Assembly: GCF_031457275.1 (NCBI RefSeq)
Contig: NZ_JAVDWH010000001.1
Location: 1,612,001 to 1,676,000, forward strand
Length of the DNA: 64,000 nt
Direction of reading: 5' to 3'
Origin: Aeromicrobium panaciterrae
GTDB taxonomy: Bacteria; Actinomycetota; Actinomycetes; Propionibacteriales; Nocardioidaceae
In this document: positions 56,350 to 64,000 of the stretch, piece by piece
How positions within the stretch are numbered: the stretch's first letter is position 1
Layout of the letters: each line of letters opens with the position of its first letter
Translations under genes and position numbers: made by a program
Notes under the pieces: generated by a model
The model's database searches: none
What the model was told of the DNA's origin: nothing
The model's input: the letters and a program-made list of their open reading frames with translations, nothing else

Positions 56350-57636
56350 ATGAGCCTGCTGGCTCAACTGCCCAAGCTCTCGCAGTTGGACGAGGCGGAT
56401 ATGCCAGAGGGCGGTCTAGACCCCCTCGGCCTTTCAGCCGCTGCCGATCGATTGGCGGACGCGATCGTGCCCGGTCTGCGTGCCCGCATGTCGCAGCCCC
56501 GGTTCGTCAGCCTCGCGCTTGCCGGGGCGCTTGCGTGCCAGGACCTGACCGACGTGGTGTCGATCGACGGGTCGACCCGCTTCGACGTCGCATTCGAGTG
56601 GCTCGTGGTCGAGGCGTTGGTAGTGAACCGGCCCGACCAACTTGCCGGTGTCCCGGGAGGCACCAAAGCGAAGCGGGCCCGCGCTGGACGAGCAAGGCTT
56701 AGCGCGAAAAGCTATCTGAGCGGCCCGCGGGTGTTCGGATTCACCGGCGTGTACCGGCCTTTCGCGATCGCGGCCGGTGTGGTGGACCAAGACGGGCTGC
56801 CGACAGCGGCGGCCGAGCCACTTCTCCGTGCGTGGGAGAAGGGAGCCGGGTTGCCCGGCTTCGTGGACGGCACGCCCGGTACCACCGGCAACAGCCTGCG
56901 TCGCGAGATCCGTGAACAAGTACTCAGGTCTCTCAAGCATGGCCAGTCGACAGCCCCGATCGAAGGTCAGTTCCTGAATGATCTCGCGGGCCACGTCACT
57001 GCCCAGGGAGCCAAGGGTCGCGAGCGGGCCGCGCTGCGCGCGTTGATCCTCGAGCCTCTAAACGGCGGTGCCCGATACGAGCTGGGCACGCTGCTTGCCG
57101 GTGATCTACCCGAGGCCACGGCCATCGACCCGGAGATCGCCGCCGGCCTCGTACGCCGTGCCAGCGGCGAGACCCAGGCACGGCTACGAGCCGCGATCGC
57201 GTACGAGAATTGCGCGACACTCATCGACACCACGTTCCGTCAAATCCTCAATCACGCCGGTCAGCACTCCGGACTTCTCCGCTCCAGTGACGCGCCTCGC
57301 CTTGAGGTGCTGACCCTGACGTCGCCGCGCGTTGCACCATTGGTCTCGACCGCAATCGCGGCCGCCGAAAACCTCGATGCGGGGATCGCGACGAGTGTGG
57401 TCGAGTCGCTATCGACGTTCGAGAGCGTTCGGCGACCAAACGAGATGTTCGATGCCCTGATGGACCGGCACGAGAAGGTTCAGGCTGCCAAGGCCAAGCG
57501 GTCTTGGCTCGACCCGTACGCCGACGACTGGCTCGTCCGCGGGCCGTATCAGACTCAGCCGTTCGCCTCAGAAGGTGGATGGAGTCATCCGATGCGGCTG
57601 AGAACACTGGTTCAGTTCCTCCGGGAGACGTCATGA
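56350..57636 (+). CDS. Unrecognised first protein of the PLD/SNF2 cassette
   Basis: The protein is 428 residues from ATG 56350; ATG 56314 would add 12. It is mostly helical. DPLGLSAAADRLADAIVPGL then RARMSQPRFVSLALAGALAC resembles the opening of accessory proteins found with PLD nucleases and helicases, but I cannot name the family. The stop overlaps the PLD gene by ATGA, so all three genes are translated in a chain. It could be a sensor or specificity subunit. Codon use and GC match the cassette. Confidence 0.65.
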   Translation: MSLLAQLPKLSQLDEADMPEGGLDPLGLSAAADRLADAIVPGLRARMSQPRFVSLALAGALACQDLTDVVSIDGSTRFDVAFEWLVVEALVVNRPDQLAGVPGGTKAKRARAGRARLSAKSYLSGPRVFGFTGVYRPFAIAAGVVDQDGLPTAAAEPLLRAWEKGAGLPGFVDGTPGTTGNSLRREIREQVLRSLKHGQSTAPIEGQFLNDLAGHVTAQGAKGRERAALRALILEPLNGGARYELGTLLAGDLPEATAIDPEIAAGLVRRASGETQARLRAAIAYENCATLIDTTFRQILNHAGQHSGLLRSSDAPRLEVLTLTSPRVAPLVSTAIAAAENLDAGIATSVVESLSTFESVRRPNEMFDALMDRHEKVQAAKAKRSWLDPYADDWLVRGPYQTQPFASEGGWSHPMRLRTLVQFLRETS

Positions 57637-59609
57637 AGCTCCAACCGCTCCTTGACCACTGGTCTGCCCCTGCCGACGCCGGATCACCGGTGGCAATTTT
57701 CGCGACCACATTCGTGTTGGATCCGGACTTCTTCGAACGCGACTGCCTGGCGCGCTTCCTCGCCCTTCAAGCCGTCGATGAGGAAACCGGATCGGCTGAC
57801 GACACGATCGCTCGCATCGAGCTCGAGGAGAAGCTGACCGAGCCGTCGATCACGGTTCTTGCCGACCGCAGCACGTCAGCGGAGCGCGGTTCTTTGCGTT
57901 GGAATCTCCTGCATTGCTTTCACCGCGGCGGCCTACTTCATGCGAAGGTCGCGATTCTGATCTGGGAGAACGCCACTCGTGTCGTTTTGGGGTCGGCCAA
58001 CCTGACTTCGGCTGGGTATAGGCGCCAGATCGAAATGGCGTTGGCGGCGGACCTCGGACCGGGTTGCTTGTTCCCACAACCTGTCCTCGAACAGTTGGCG
58101 AACGAATTGGCTGAGTTGCTGGGGCTGGTGCAAGGGCTGCGCCCGGGTATTCCGGCCTACGACCAGGCGCAGAGGACGCTGAGCATCTTCCGTGATCGGA
58201 TCGCCTCCTCGGGCGCGGGATCTTCGAAGGTGCTGGTGAGTCTCGCCCCGACCAAACCAGGGGCGAGCCCTCTCCAGGGAAGCTCGCTCGTCTGGAAGGG
58301 CTCTCAGCCTGTACGGGCCGTCCAACTGTCGCCGTTCTGGGACTCGACAGACGCGACCGCGGTGAAGGAGGTGCGGGCTCTACTCACGGGACGCGGCCAA
58401 CCGCGAAGTCATTCCATTGCCACGGTGATCTCGCCGTACGGCACGATTCCGGTCACTCCGATCCACCGAGCTCAGGTGGACAAGGTCGTCGAACTCGGGC
58501 CTATCGACCAGGAGTCATCTCGGCTTCTCCACGCGAAGTGCTTGCTGCTTGAGAGCGACACGTGGGTTGCCGCACTAGTCGGATCCTCGAACCACACCAA
58601 GGCGGGCCTCGGGCTGGGCGGTCGCAGCCATCGAGAACTAAATGTGTGGCTGGGAGCGTCGTCTGGCTCGGCCGAGGGCAAGGCGCTGCGCAACCTAATT
58701 CCACAGGGCAAGGCTGTTCCGGCCGACGTGGATTCGAATGACGAAGCGACCGATGAGGACGAGGTGGAACCGCCGGTGCTCCCGCTGGGTTTTCAACTCT
58801 GCCGGCTGCACTGCTCGGACGAGAGATGGCACCTCACGTTGTCGCTTGATCCCCGGGAACTGCCGGAGAAGTGGACGGTCAGGACGGAACTCGGCGTCGT
58901 GCTCGACGCCACACGTTGGGAAACGCTAGGTCGCCCCAGCGAATTCGTTGAAGACGTCTCCGTCGAGCACCTGCCCACCTTCCTAACGGTTACCTGGGAA
59001 GGTGGCGCGGCGAGTTGGACAGTGTTGGCGGACGACCGCCACGTTCTGCCACCTGGTCCCGGGATCGGTGCATTCAAGGCTCACCAGCTCTTTGCGGCCC
59101 TGAGCTCCGGTAAATCCATCACCGAAGCAATGCGTGACGAGGCGACTCGACAACAGAACCTCGGCGGAGCACTCGAGCTCGACCCCCTCAAGCGATACGA
59201 CAGTCAGACCACGTTGCTGCGCCGCGGACGCGCCCTCTCGGCGGCACTTGAGGCGTTGCGACGTCGCCTGGAACGTCCTGTGTTATCGGTCGACGCGCTC
59301 GCGGCCCGACTTGCCTCGCCGTTGGCACCGGACTTCTTGGCCGCCAAGACAGCACAGTCGGTTCTTGAGGGCGAGCAGGACCTGCCCGAAGGATTGTTCA
59401 CTCTCGGCGAGCTCGCCCTGGAGTTGGGGCGAGTCAACTGGGCGGCCACGTTCAAGGCGCTGGAGGACACCGCCGAGGCGTATGCGCTCGTGGGTGGGGC
59501 GATCGACCAAGTGAAGGCCCACGTCGCTTCGCTCGGTTCTGACGAGACCGCGCTGATGGGCTACGCGACGCGATGTGTGCAGGAGGCCCGCCGATGCCTA
59601 CCGAACTGA
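57633..59609 (+). CDS. Phospholipase D-family nuclease-like protein
   Basis: The protein is 658 residues with two PLD-type half sites. LLHAKVAILIWENATRVVLG then SANLTSAG is the first, and LLHAKCLLLESDTWVAALVG then SSNHTKAG the second. Both keep His-x-Lys and the Gly-Ser-x-Asn loop, but the usual Asp four residues after Lys is replaced, as in some DISARM-type DrmC relatives. The middle is beta-rich and the C-terminus helical. It is coupled on both sides, so it is probably the nuclease arm of the cassette. Confidence 0.82.
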   Translation: MKLQPLLDHWSAPADAGSPVAIFATTFVLDPDFFERDCLARFLALQAVDEETGSADDTIARIELEEKLTEPSITVLADRSTSAERGSLRWNLLHCFHRGGLLHAKVAILIWENATRVVLGSANLTSAGYRRQIEMALAADLGPGCLFPQPVLEQLANELAELLGLVQGLRPGIPAYDQAQRTLSIFRDRIASSGAGSSKVLVSLAPTKPGASPLQGSSLVWKGSQPVRAVQLSPFWDSTDATAVKEVRALLTGRGQPRSHSIATVISPYGTIPVTPIHRAQVDKVVELGPIDQESSRLLHAKCLLLESDTWVAALVGSSNHTKAGLGLGGRSHRELNVWLGASSGSAEGKALRNLIPQGKAVPADVDSNDEATDEDEVEPPVLPLGFQLCRLHCSDERWHLTLSLDPRELPEKWTVRTELGVVLDATRWETLGRPSEFVEDVSVEHLPTFLTVTWEGGAASWTVLADDRHVLPPGPGIGAFKAHQLFAALSSGKSITEAMRDEATRQQNLGGALELDPLKRYDSQTTLLRRGRALSAALEALRRRLERPVLSVDALAARLASPLAPDFLAAKTAQSVLEGEQDLPEGLFTLGELALELGRVNWAATFKALEDTAEAYALVGGAIDQVKAHVASLGSDETALMGYATRCVQEARRCLPN

Positions 59610-62344
59610 GCTCGCAGCTAAAGACTCATGCGGCGAAGGGTTTTGAGGACGACTGGAAACGTCAGCGGCGCACGGCTCGCGACATCTTGAATCGGTTGGA
59701 CGAGCAAGAGGGCGTGATCCTGGCCGACCAGGTCGGCATGGGAAAGACGTACGTCGCACTCGCCGTGGCGGTTTCGAAGATCCTTGAGAAGAAGAAACAG
59801 CAACAAGTCGTGGTTCTCGTCCCACCTGCGGTGGCCCAGAAGTGGGTCGATGATTGGGCCAAGTTTTCCGGAGCGTTGCTCGATCCCGACGTCGAAATTC
59901 GATGTGTTGCTGAACCGATTCGAAGCGGAGAGGGGCTGCTGGCTGCGCTCGACGACCCTCAGGAAACCAGAAGCCACCTGTTGGTGGTGACCCACACCGC
60001 CCTGACCGCGTCGCTCAAGGACAGTTTCATCCAGCTGGCGTTGCTCCAGGCCGCCACCAAGGGTAGGCCGGGTGTGCAGGCCCAGCGAGATCGCATCGCC
60101 AAATGGTGCGTCCGCCGAGACGGGCTTCTGCGTGACTCGCGTCTCACCACCGACCGGGTGTCACTTCTTCTGGCACATTCTGCGGCTGAATGGCGCCAGG
60201 TGTGGAGCGATATCACCGGCCAGGACCTGCCTGATGACCCTGTTCCGTTGGCGGTGCAAGAGGCACTGAGTGGCCTCGATCTGAGCGACCTTCGAGCCGT
60301 GATCGACGACCTCCCGATTAGAAGATCGGCGGGGATCACCTACAAACTGAAGACGGCGAGAGCCAGTCTTGAGATCGTGACGCAGAGTCTGTGGCGGTTG
60401 GTGCTGTCGTCGACGAACCTCAAGCGTCCGCTTCTGATCGTCGACGAGGCGCATCGACTCAAGAACGAACAGACCCGGATCTCCCAGCTCTTCGCGCCGC
60501 GGGCCGAGTCCGAGACCAGTGGCGCTCTGTCCGACATCTTCGAGCGGATCGTCCTGATGACGGCGACACCCTTTGAACTCGGCCATCGGGAACTCATCAG
60601 CGTGCTCTCCCGACTCTCGGCAGTGCGACCGATGCCGAAGGGGACAGAGCCGTTGGAAAATCGCCTCGACGCTCTGAGTGAAGCTCTCCAGAACGCCCAG
60701 GCTGCCGCGGTCACGTTCGACCACGACTGGGGAGAGATCGATGCGGCAGACGCCCACTTGTTTGATCAGTGGAGCAAGAACTCACCCCCGCCGACCGAGG
60801 CCAGCGCACAAATCGTCACTGCGTGGCGCTCCGCGACGAACTCGATCGCCAGCCGGAAGGCGATGAACAAGGCCCTGGCGCCCTGGGTGATCAGGCACCA
60901 ACGGCCTTCACGTCGAACTCATCTCCCCGGAGGCGCGATCCTTGTCGCCAGCGATGCTGACAGCAGGCATGGGCTCACCGTGTCGGACGAAGTCGTCCTC
61001 CCATTCCTGCTCGCTGCGCGAGCGCAGTCGGTGGCTGCCGAGGATGGCGCTTCCCGCCCACTGTTCGCCTACGGCATCGCATCCTCGTTCGAGGCGTTCA
61101 GGCGTCTTGGCTCCTCAGAACCGGACCTCGATTCGGATACCCGGGCCGACGACGAGGACCGTGATTCGGGGATGGTAGGGGTTCGGCACCAACGCGGCGG
61201 CAGTGCTGCGGACTGGTATCGCCGTGAGATCGATGCTCTCCTGGTCGACGGCGGTCTAGATCGATCGTTGCATCCCAAAATCAAGGCAACCGTCGACCGC
61301 GCGACCCAGCTCTGGTTACAAGGCGAGAAGTGCGTGATCTTCGCCTGGTACGTCGCGACCGGAGGTGCCCTTGAAAAGGCTTTGGCACAGCGGATTGAAG
61401 AGTTCGTTCTCGAGAGTGGTCGCAAGCGTCTCGGGCTGGCCGGCGCCGACAGTGACGTCGTACTCGCAGGATTCCGGAGGATCTCGGACAGACTCCTTCG
61501 AGGCGACTCGCCCGGCTACGAGTTGGTGACCGGACACCTTCGGGCGTTCTACGGGGAGCATGTCGCCGGCGCGGTTCCGAGGGAACGCGAAGCACTGATC
61601 GGCAAGTTGGTCGAGGCCACGGTGCGCTACCTGAGAAGGCGCGAGGTCCTCGTCAGGTTCACGGACCTGCATACAGAGCTGACTGCTGAACAGCTGTGGG
61701 CAGGCATATCGGGATCGAACTCGCAGGGCATCTCCCTGTTGCCACGGTGGCAACGGTTCGGGGAGCGGATGGCTGAATCGGGTGAGAAGGAACGCAAGCG
61801 GGTCATGGATGCGCTCCTGGGCGACCAAGGTACGACAGATGCGGAGGCGCACGGATCCGGGGATAGCGACTTGTCCGGTGGACTGGGAGCTCGCCTTGAC
61901 CCGGTACGACGAGCTCACGGTGGGACTCGACGGGAGGACCGGGAACGTCTGACGGCGGTCTTCAACACTCCCTTTGCCCCCGACGTGCTCGTGGCGAGTT
62001 CGGTTATGGGGGAGGGCATTGACCTTCATCACGAGTGTCGACACCTGATTCACCATGATCTCGACTGGAACCCGAGTGTCCTGGAGCAACGGACCGGAAG
62101 GCTTGACCGCATCGGTGCTCTTGCCGAGCATGACGGCTGCAACATCGACGTCTATGAGCCGTATCTGGCAGGCACACACGACGAGAAGATGTTCCGAGTC
62201 GTCAAAGATCGCGCCGGCTGGTTCGACGTCGTGATGGGGCGACCCGTCGCCCACGACGAAGCGCACACCGACGCTGAGGAAAGCCGTGTACCGCTTCCTG
62301 CGGCGATCGTCGACGCGCTGACGATGGATCTTGAGAGCAGGTAG
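59594..62344 (+). CDS. SNF2-family helicase of the PLD cassette
   Basis: The protein is 916 residues. AGGAGG (59581-59586) sits 7 bases before ATG 59594. Walker A is ILADQVGMGKTYVALAVAV near 41, LLIVDEAHRLKNEQTR is Walker B, LMTATPFELGHRELISVLSR is motif III, and LVASSVMGEGIDLHHECRHL with LDWNPSVLEQRTGRLDRI forms the second half. It overlaps the PLD gene by 16 bases. Together with the first protein it forms a translocase-nuclease module; no methylase is adjacent, unlike DISARM. Confidence 0.88.
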   Translation: MPTELSSQLKTHAAKGFEDDWKRQRRTARDILNRLDEQEGVILADQVGMGKTYVALAVAVSKILEKKKQQQVVVLVPPAVAQKWVDDWAKFSGALLDPDVEIRCVAEPIRSGEGLLAALDDPQETRSHLLVVTHTALTASLKDSFIQLALLQAATKGRPGVQAQRDRIAKWCVRRDGLLRDSRLTTDRVSLLLAHSAAEWRQVWSDITGQDLPDDPVPLAVQEALSGLDLSDLRAVIDDLPIRRSAGITYKLKTARASLEIVTQSLWRLVLSSTNLKRPLLIVDEAHRLKNEQTRISQLFAPRAESETSGALSDIFERIVLMTATPFELGHRELISVLSRLSAVRPMPKGTEPLENRLDALSEALQNAQAAAVTFDHDWGEIDAADAHLFDQWSKNSPPPTEASAQIVTAWRSATNSIASRKAMNKALAPWVIRHQRPSRRTHLPGGAILVASDADSRHGLTVSDEVVLPFLLAARAQSVAAEDGASRPLFAYGIASSFEAFRRLGSSEPDLDSDTRADDEDRDSGMVGVRHQRGGSAADWYRREIDALLVDGGLDRSLHPKIKATVDRATQLWLQGEKCVIFAWYVATGGALEKALAQRIEEFVLESGRKRLGLAGADSDVVLAGFRRISDRLLRGDSPGYELVTGHLRAFYGEHVAGAVPREREALIGKLVEATVRYLRRREVLVRFTDLHTELTAEQLWAGISGSNSQGISLLPRWQRFGERMAESGEKERKRVMDALLGDQGTTDAEAHGSGDSDLSGGLGARLDPVRRAHGGTRREDRERLTAVFNTPFAPDVLVASSVMGEGIDLHHECRHLIHHDLDWNPSVLEQRTGRLDRIGALAEHDGCNIDVYEPYLAGTHDEKMFRVVKDRAGWFDVVMGRPVAHDEAHTDAEESRVPLPAAIVDALTMDLESR

Positions 62345-62415
62345 GCGGAATCCCGCGATCGCCCAAGGCGCCCACGCAAATCGAGTCGGCCACCTCCGAA
62401 CGGCATGATGTCTCC

Positions 62416-62928
62416 ATGACTCACCTGTCTAATCGAGACAACTCCGGGGGTCATCAATCGAGAACTGCCCGGACAGCTGAACTTGTCGACAAACTGCATT
62501 CGATCGTGTCCGAGTTAGAGAGTATGCATCCGGGAAGGAAATTTCCCTTGGACGGACACCTTGTCGGGTCGATTGGCGAGGCGGCGGCAGAAACACTTTT
62601 CGATCTCGAACTTCTGCCAGCTTCTACGTCTGGCCATGATGCAATCGCGACCGACGGGCGCCGTGTGGAAATCAAGGCGACATACGGGACGCAGGGTGTT
62701 GGGATCCGCAGCACTTCGGAGCAACACGCGGATGCTCTGGTGGTTCTCCGATTGTCGCGGGACCCGCGAATCGGTCACGAGATCGTCTTCAACGGACCCT
62801 TTCGGATCGCATCGGACGTCGCCGGCAAGATGCAAAGCAACGGTCAAGCTCGGGTGAGCTTGAGCCGTCTCCGATCGTTAAACGCGGCCGTCCCACAGGC
62901 AGATCGCGTCCCATTCCGCAGCGCCTAG
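62416..62928 (+). CDS. Small PD-(D/E)XK-like protein (DUF6998-type)
   Basis: The protein is 170 residues. HLVGSIGEAAAETLFDLELL then GHDAIATDGRRVEIKATYGT gives Glu55, Asp75, Glu85 and Lys87 in the order of a PD-(D/E)XK nuclease. I recall such sequences as DUF6998 proteins near restriction systems, without certainty. It starts 72 bases after the helicase on the same strand and may be the fourth cassette gene. It converges with the next gene. Confidence 0.65.
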   Translation: MTHLSNRDNSGGHQSRTARTAELVDKLHSIVSELESMHPGRKFPLDGHLVGSIGEAAAETLFDLELLPASTSGHDAIATDGRRVEIKATYGTQGVGIRSTSEQHADALVVLRLSRDPRIGHEIVFNGPFRIASDVAGKMQSNGQARVSLSRLRSLNAAVPQADRVPFRSA

Positions 62929-63458
62929 GTGTCGAGCGCGTCGTCCATGGAGTGCGTGACTGGTTCGTCATCCGCTCCCAATTGGAATCTAATGTCATTC
63001 CATCGGTTGTTCGCTTGCGGGAGTGGCTCAGTTGGAGTCATCTCTGAACGCTTCATCGCGCAGTCGTACGAGACGAGTGACGAGACTTCAGTTGTCCGCC
63101 GGTCGACGAAGAACGGGTTACCTCCGACATAAAGGACGCCCTCAGGAAGTGGCTCGTAGTCGGGGGAGTAGTGCGTAGCATCCGCCCGCACGCCGATGAT
63201 CGGGAACGGTGCGTCGGTGAGGTAGACCGTCGCTAGTGCGAGGAGGTCCGCGTCCTCCGGACTCATGCGCGCGGCTATCCCGTGGGCCTCAGCGACGGCG
63301 AGACGAAGCCGCCACATGAAGGGGCGGGGGAGTACGTCGGAGTTCACGACCCGAGCTAGAAAGCGGGACCGGGTAGGAGAGATCGCATCGTCCTCGTAGT
63401 CCTCGCTCGGCTCAAAGCCGTAGTCGTTCCACCGGGTCCTCCGAGGCACGGGGCTCAC
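62925..63458 (-). CDS. Unrecognised protein, third of a terminal operon
   Basis: The protein is 177 residues. It is charged, with a beta-rich segment around PLPEGVLYVGGNPFFVDRRT and no known family. It starts with GTG overlapping the upstream gene's stop and ends 4 bases inside the opposite nuclease-like gene. No function can be proposed. Confidence 0.6.
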   Translation of the reverse strand: MSPVPRRTRWNDYGFEPSEDYEDDAISPTRSRFLARVVNSDVLPRPFMWRLRLAVAEAHGIAARMSPEDADLLALATVYLTDAPFPIIGVRADATHYSPDYEPLPEGVLYVGGNPFFVDRRTTEVSSLVSYDCAMKRSEMTPTEPLPQANNRWNDIRFQLGADDEPVTHSMDDALDT

Positions 63459-63730
63459 GGCTTTTCTTCGCCGTGGTCCTTGACGAGTTCGAACCCGTTC
63501 TCATGCCATCGCGGGTGCGAGTGCGGCGGCTCCTTCGACCACTCGGTTTCGGGGTCGGCGGCTTTACGCCTCGCTTCTTCGAGGGTCCACGTGCCGCCGC
63601 TCCAACGGCTCCAGTCGGGCTCGGGGAACTTCTCGGGGTGCGCGGCTCGGTACGCCGCAGCTTCTGCTTCCTCTGCCAGCAGGAACTCGATGCTCTCGGC
63701 GTCCTCGTGGGGGTTGAACTCGCGGGTCAT
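63455..63730 (-). CDS. Unrecognised small acidic protein, second of a terminal operon
   Basis: The protein is 91 residues, acidic, with many Trp and Glu (FPEPDWSRWSGGTWTLEEAR). Start and stop both overlap the neighbours by 4 bases, so it belongs to the same transcript as both. No family is recognised. Confidence 0.6.
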   Translation of the reverse strand: MTREFNPHEDAESIEFLLAEEAEAAAYRAAHPEKFPEPDWSRWSGGTWTLEEARRKAADPETEWSKEPPHSHPRWHENGFELVKDHGEEKP

Positions 63731-64000
63731 ACGCTACTCAGATTCGTGTCGACGTCGCGTTCGATCAGGATCCTTGTCGAGACTGGCCGTTCTATGCCTG
63801 GGGTTCCGATTCCATGGGTGTCCCAGCGGTCGAGAGCTAGCATCTCCGCAGCGCCCGCCAATATGTCGGCGAGTCGAGCAGCCTGATCCGCGGGGAAGTT
63901 GTCCTTGAACACCTGGACACGCACCGTTCCGGTGGTGTGTGGGTGCCCAGCCTCCGCATCTTGCGTGAGGGCGACATAAAACCAGTCGTTGTCGACGAAT
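63727..64000 (-). CDS. Partial unrecognised protein, first of a terminal operon
   Basis: The frame is open to the window end, so the 5' part is missing; 90 residues are visible. It reads FVDNDWFYVALTQDAEAGHP and onward, ending in RILIERDVDTNLSSV. It resembles a small alpha/beta protein with VRVQVFKDNFPADQAARLAD, but I cannot assign it. Its stop overlaps the next gene start. Confidence 0.55.
   Translation of the reverse strand, partial: FVDNDWFYVALTQDAEAGHPHTTGTVRVQVFKDNFPADQAARLADILAGAAEMLALDRWDTHGIGTPGIERPVSTRILIERDVDTNLSSV

Noticed and set aside
56350-62344. DISARM system
   Set aside because: PLD and SNF2 genes are present but DrmA, DrmB (DUF1998) and a methylase are not seen.

Overview
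The window is high-GC actinobacterial chromosome. The rRNA operon has no tRNA in its spacer and a 23S gene of about 3.1 kb, GTG/TTG starts are common, and many genes overlap by ATGA. The gene content (recN-steA-steB-pyrG-nudix-xerD-parA-scpA-scpB-rluB-tyrA-cmk-plsC-der, plus tlyA and nadK) points to Propionibacteriales, probably Nocardioidaceae (Aeromicrobium or Nocardioides-like). That placement is inferred from gene order and family content; no search was run.

Left half, 1-28550: core genome. It begins inside argH, followed by a 3-methyladenine glycosylase, a convergent FrnE/DsbA oxidoreductase, a universal stress protein and tyrS. Next is a complete 16S-23S-5S operon (4436-9641) with two candidate promoters, an antitermination-like leader and a strong terminator. 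A TPR protein and an SSB-like gene lead into a compressed operon-like run: HAD phosphatase, small acidic protein, TlyA, NAD kinase, RecN and SteA/SteB. After that come pyrG, Nudix, XerD, ParA, ScpA/ScpB, RluB, TyrA, Cmk, an acyltransferase and Der. The run ends at tRNA-Pro(GGG), whose 3' end is a plausible integration site.

Right half, 28550-64000: an accessory island, apparently inserted at tRNA-Pro and running past the window end. It opens with a CFI-box protein, a tyrosine integrase broken by a one-base frameshift, and an AlpA/MerR-type excisionase. It then holds many nuclease, helicase and methylase genes typical of a defence island. These include two divergent PD-(D/E)XK-like genes, and a 1.1-kb gene-free stretch with at least ten TGTCCCGCA motifs in both orientations. 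Next are a DprA-like protein coupled to a ComF-like phosphoribosyltransferase, and a larger PD-(D/E)XK protein. A serine recombinase with an upstream 12-bp inverted repeat is coupled to a restriction-modification operon (two N6-adenine methylase genes and a GIY-YIG/helicase fusion). A HEPN-SNF2 helicase is coupled to a sacsin/HSP90-like ATPase. Further on are a T5orf172/GIY-YIG protein and a three-gene operon with an EVE/PUA-like reader. Another coupled operon encodes an unknown protein, a PLD-family nuclease and an SNF2 helicase, followed by a small PD-(D/E)XK-like gene. Three overlapping unknown genes close the window.

The best candidates for under-described systems are the HEPN-SNF2/HSP90-like pair (46479-53178), the unknown/PLD/SNF2 cassette (56350-62344), the DprA/PRTase pair (33771-36735) and the TGTCCCGCA motif array (32762-33220). 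Family names rest on motifs read by eye and on recalled family architecture. Functions assigned to whole systems are inference.
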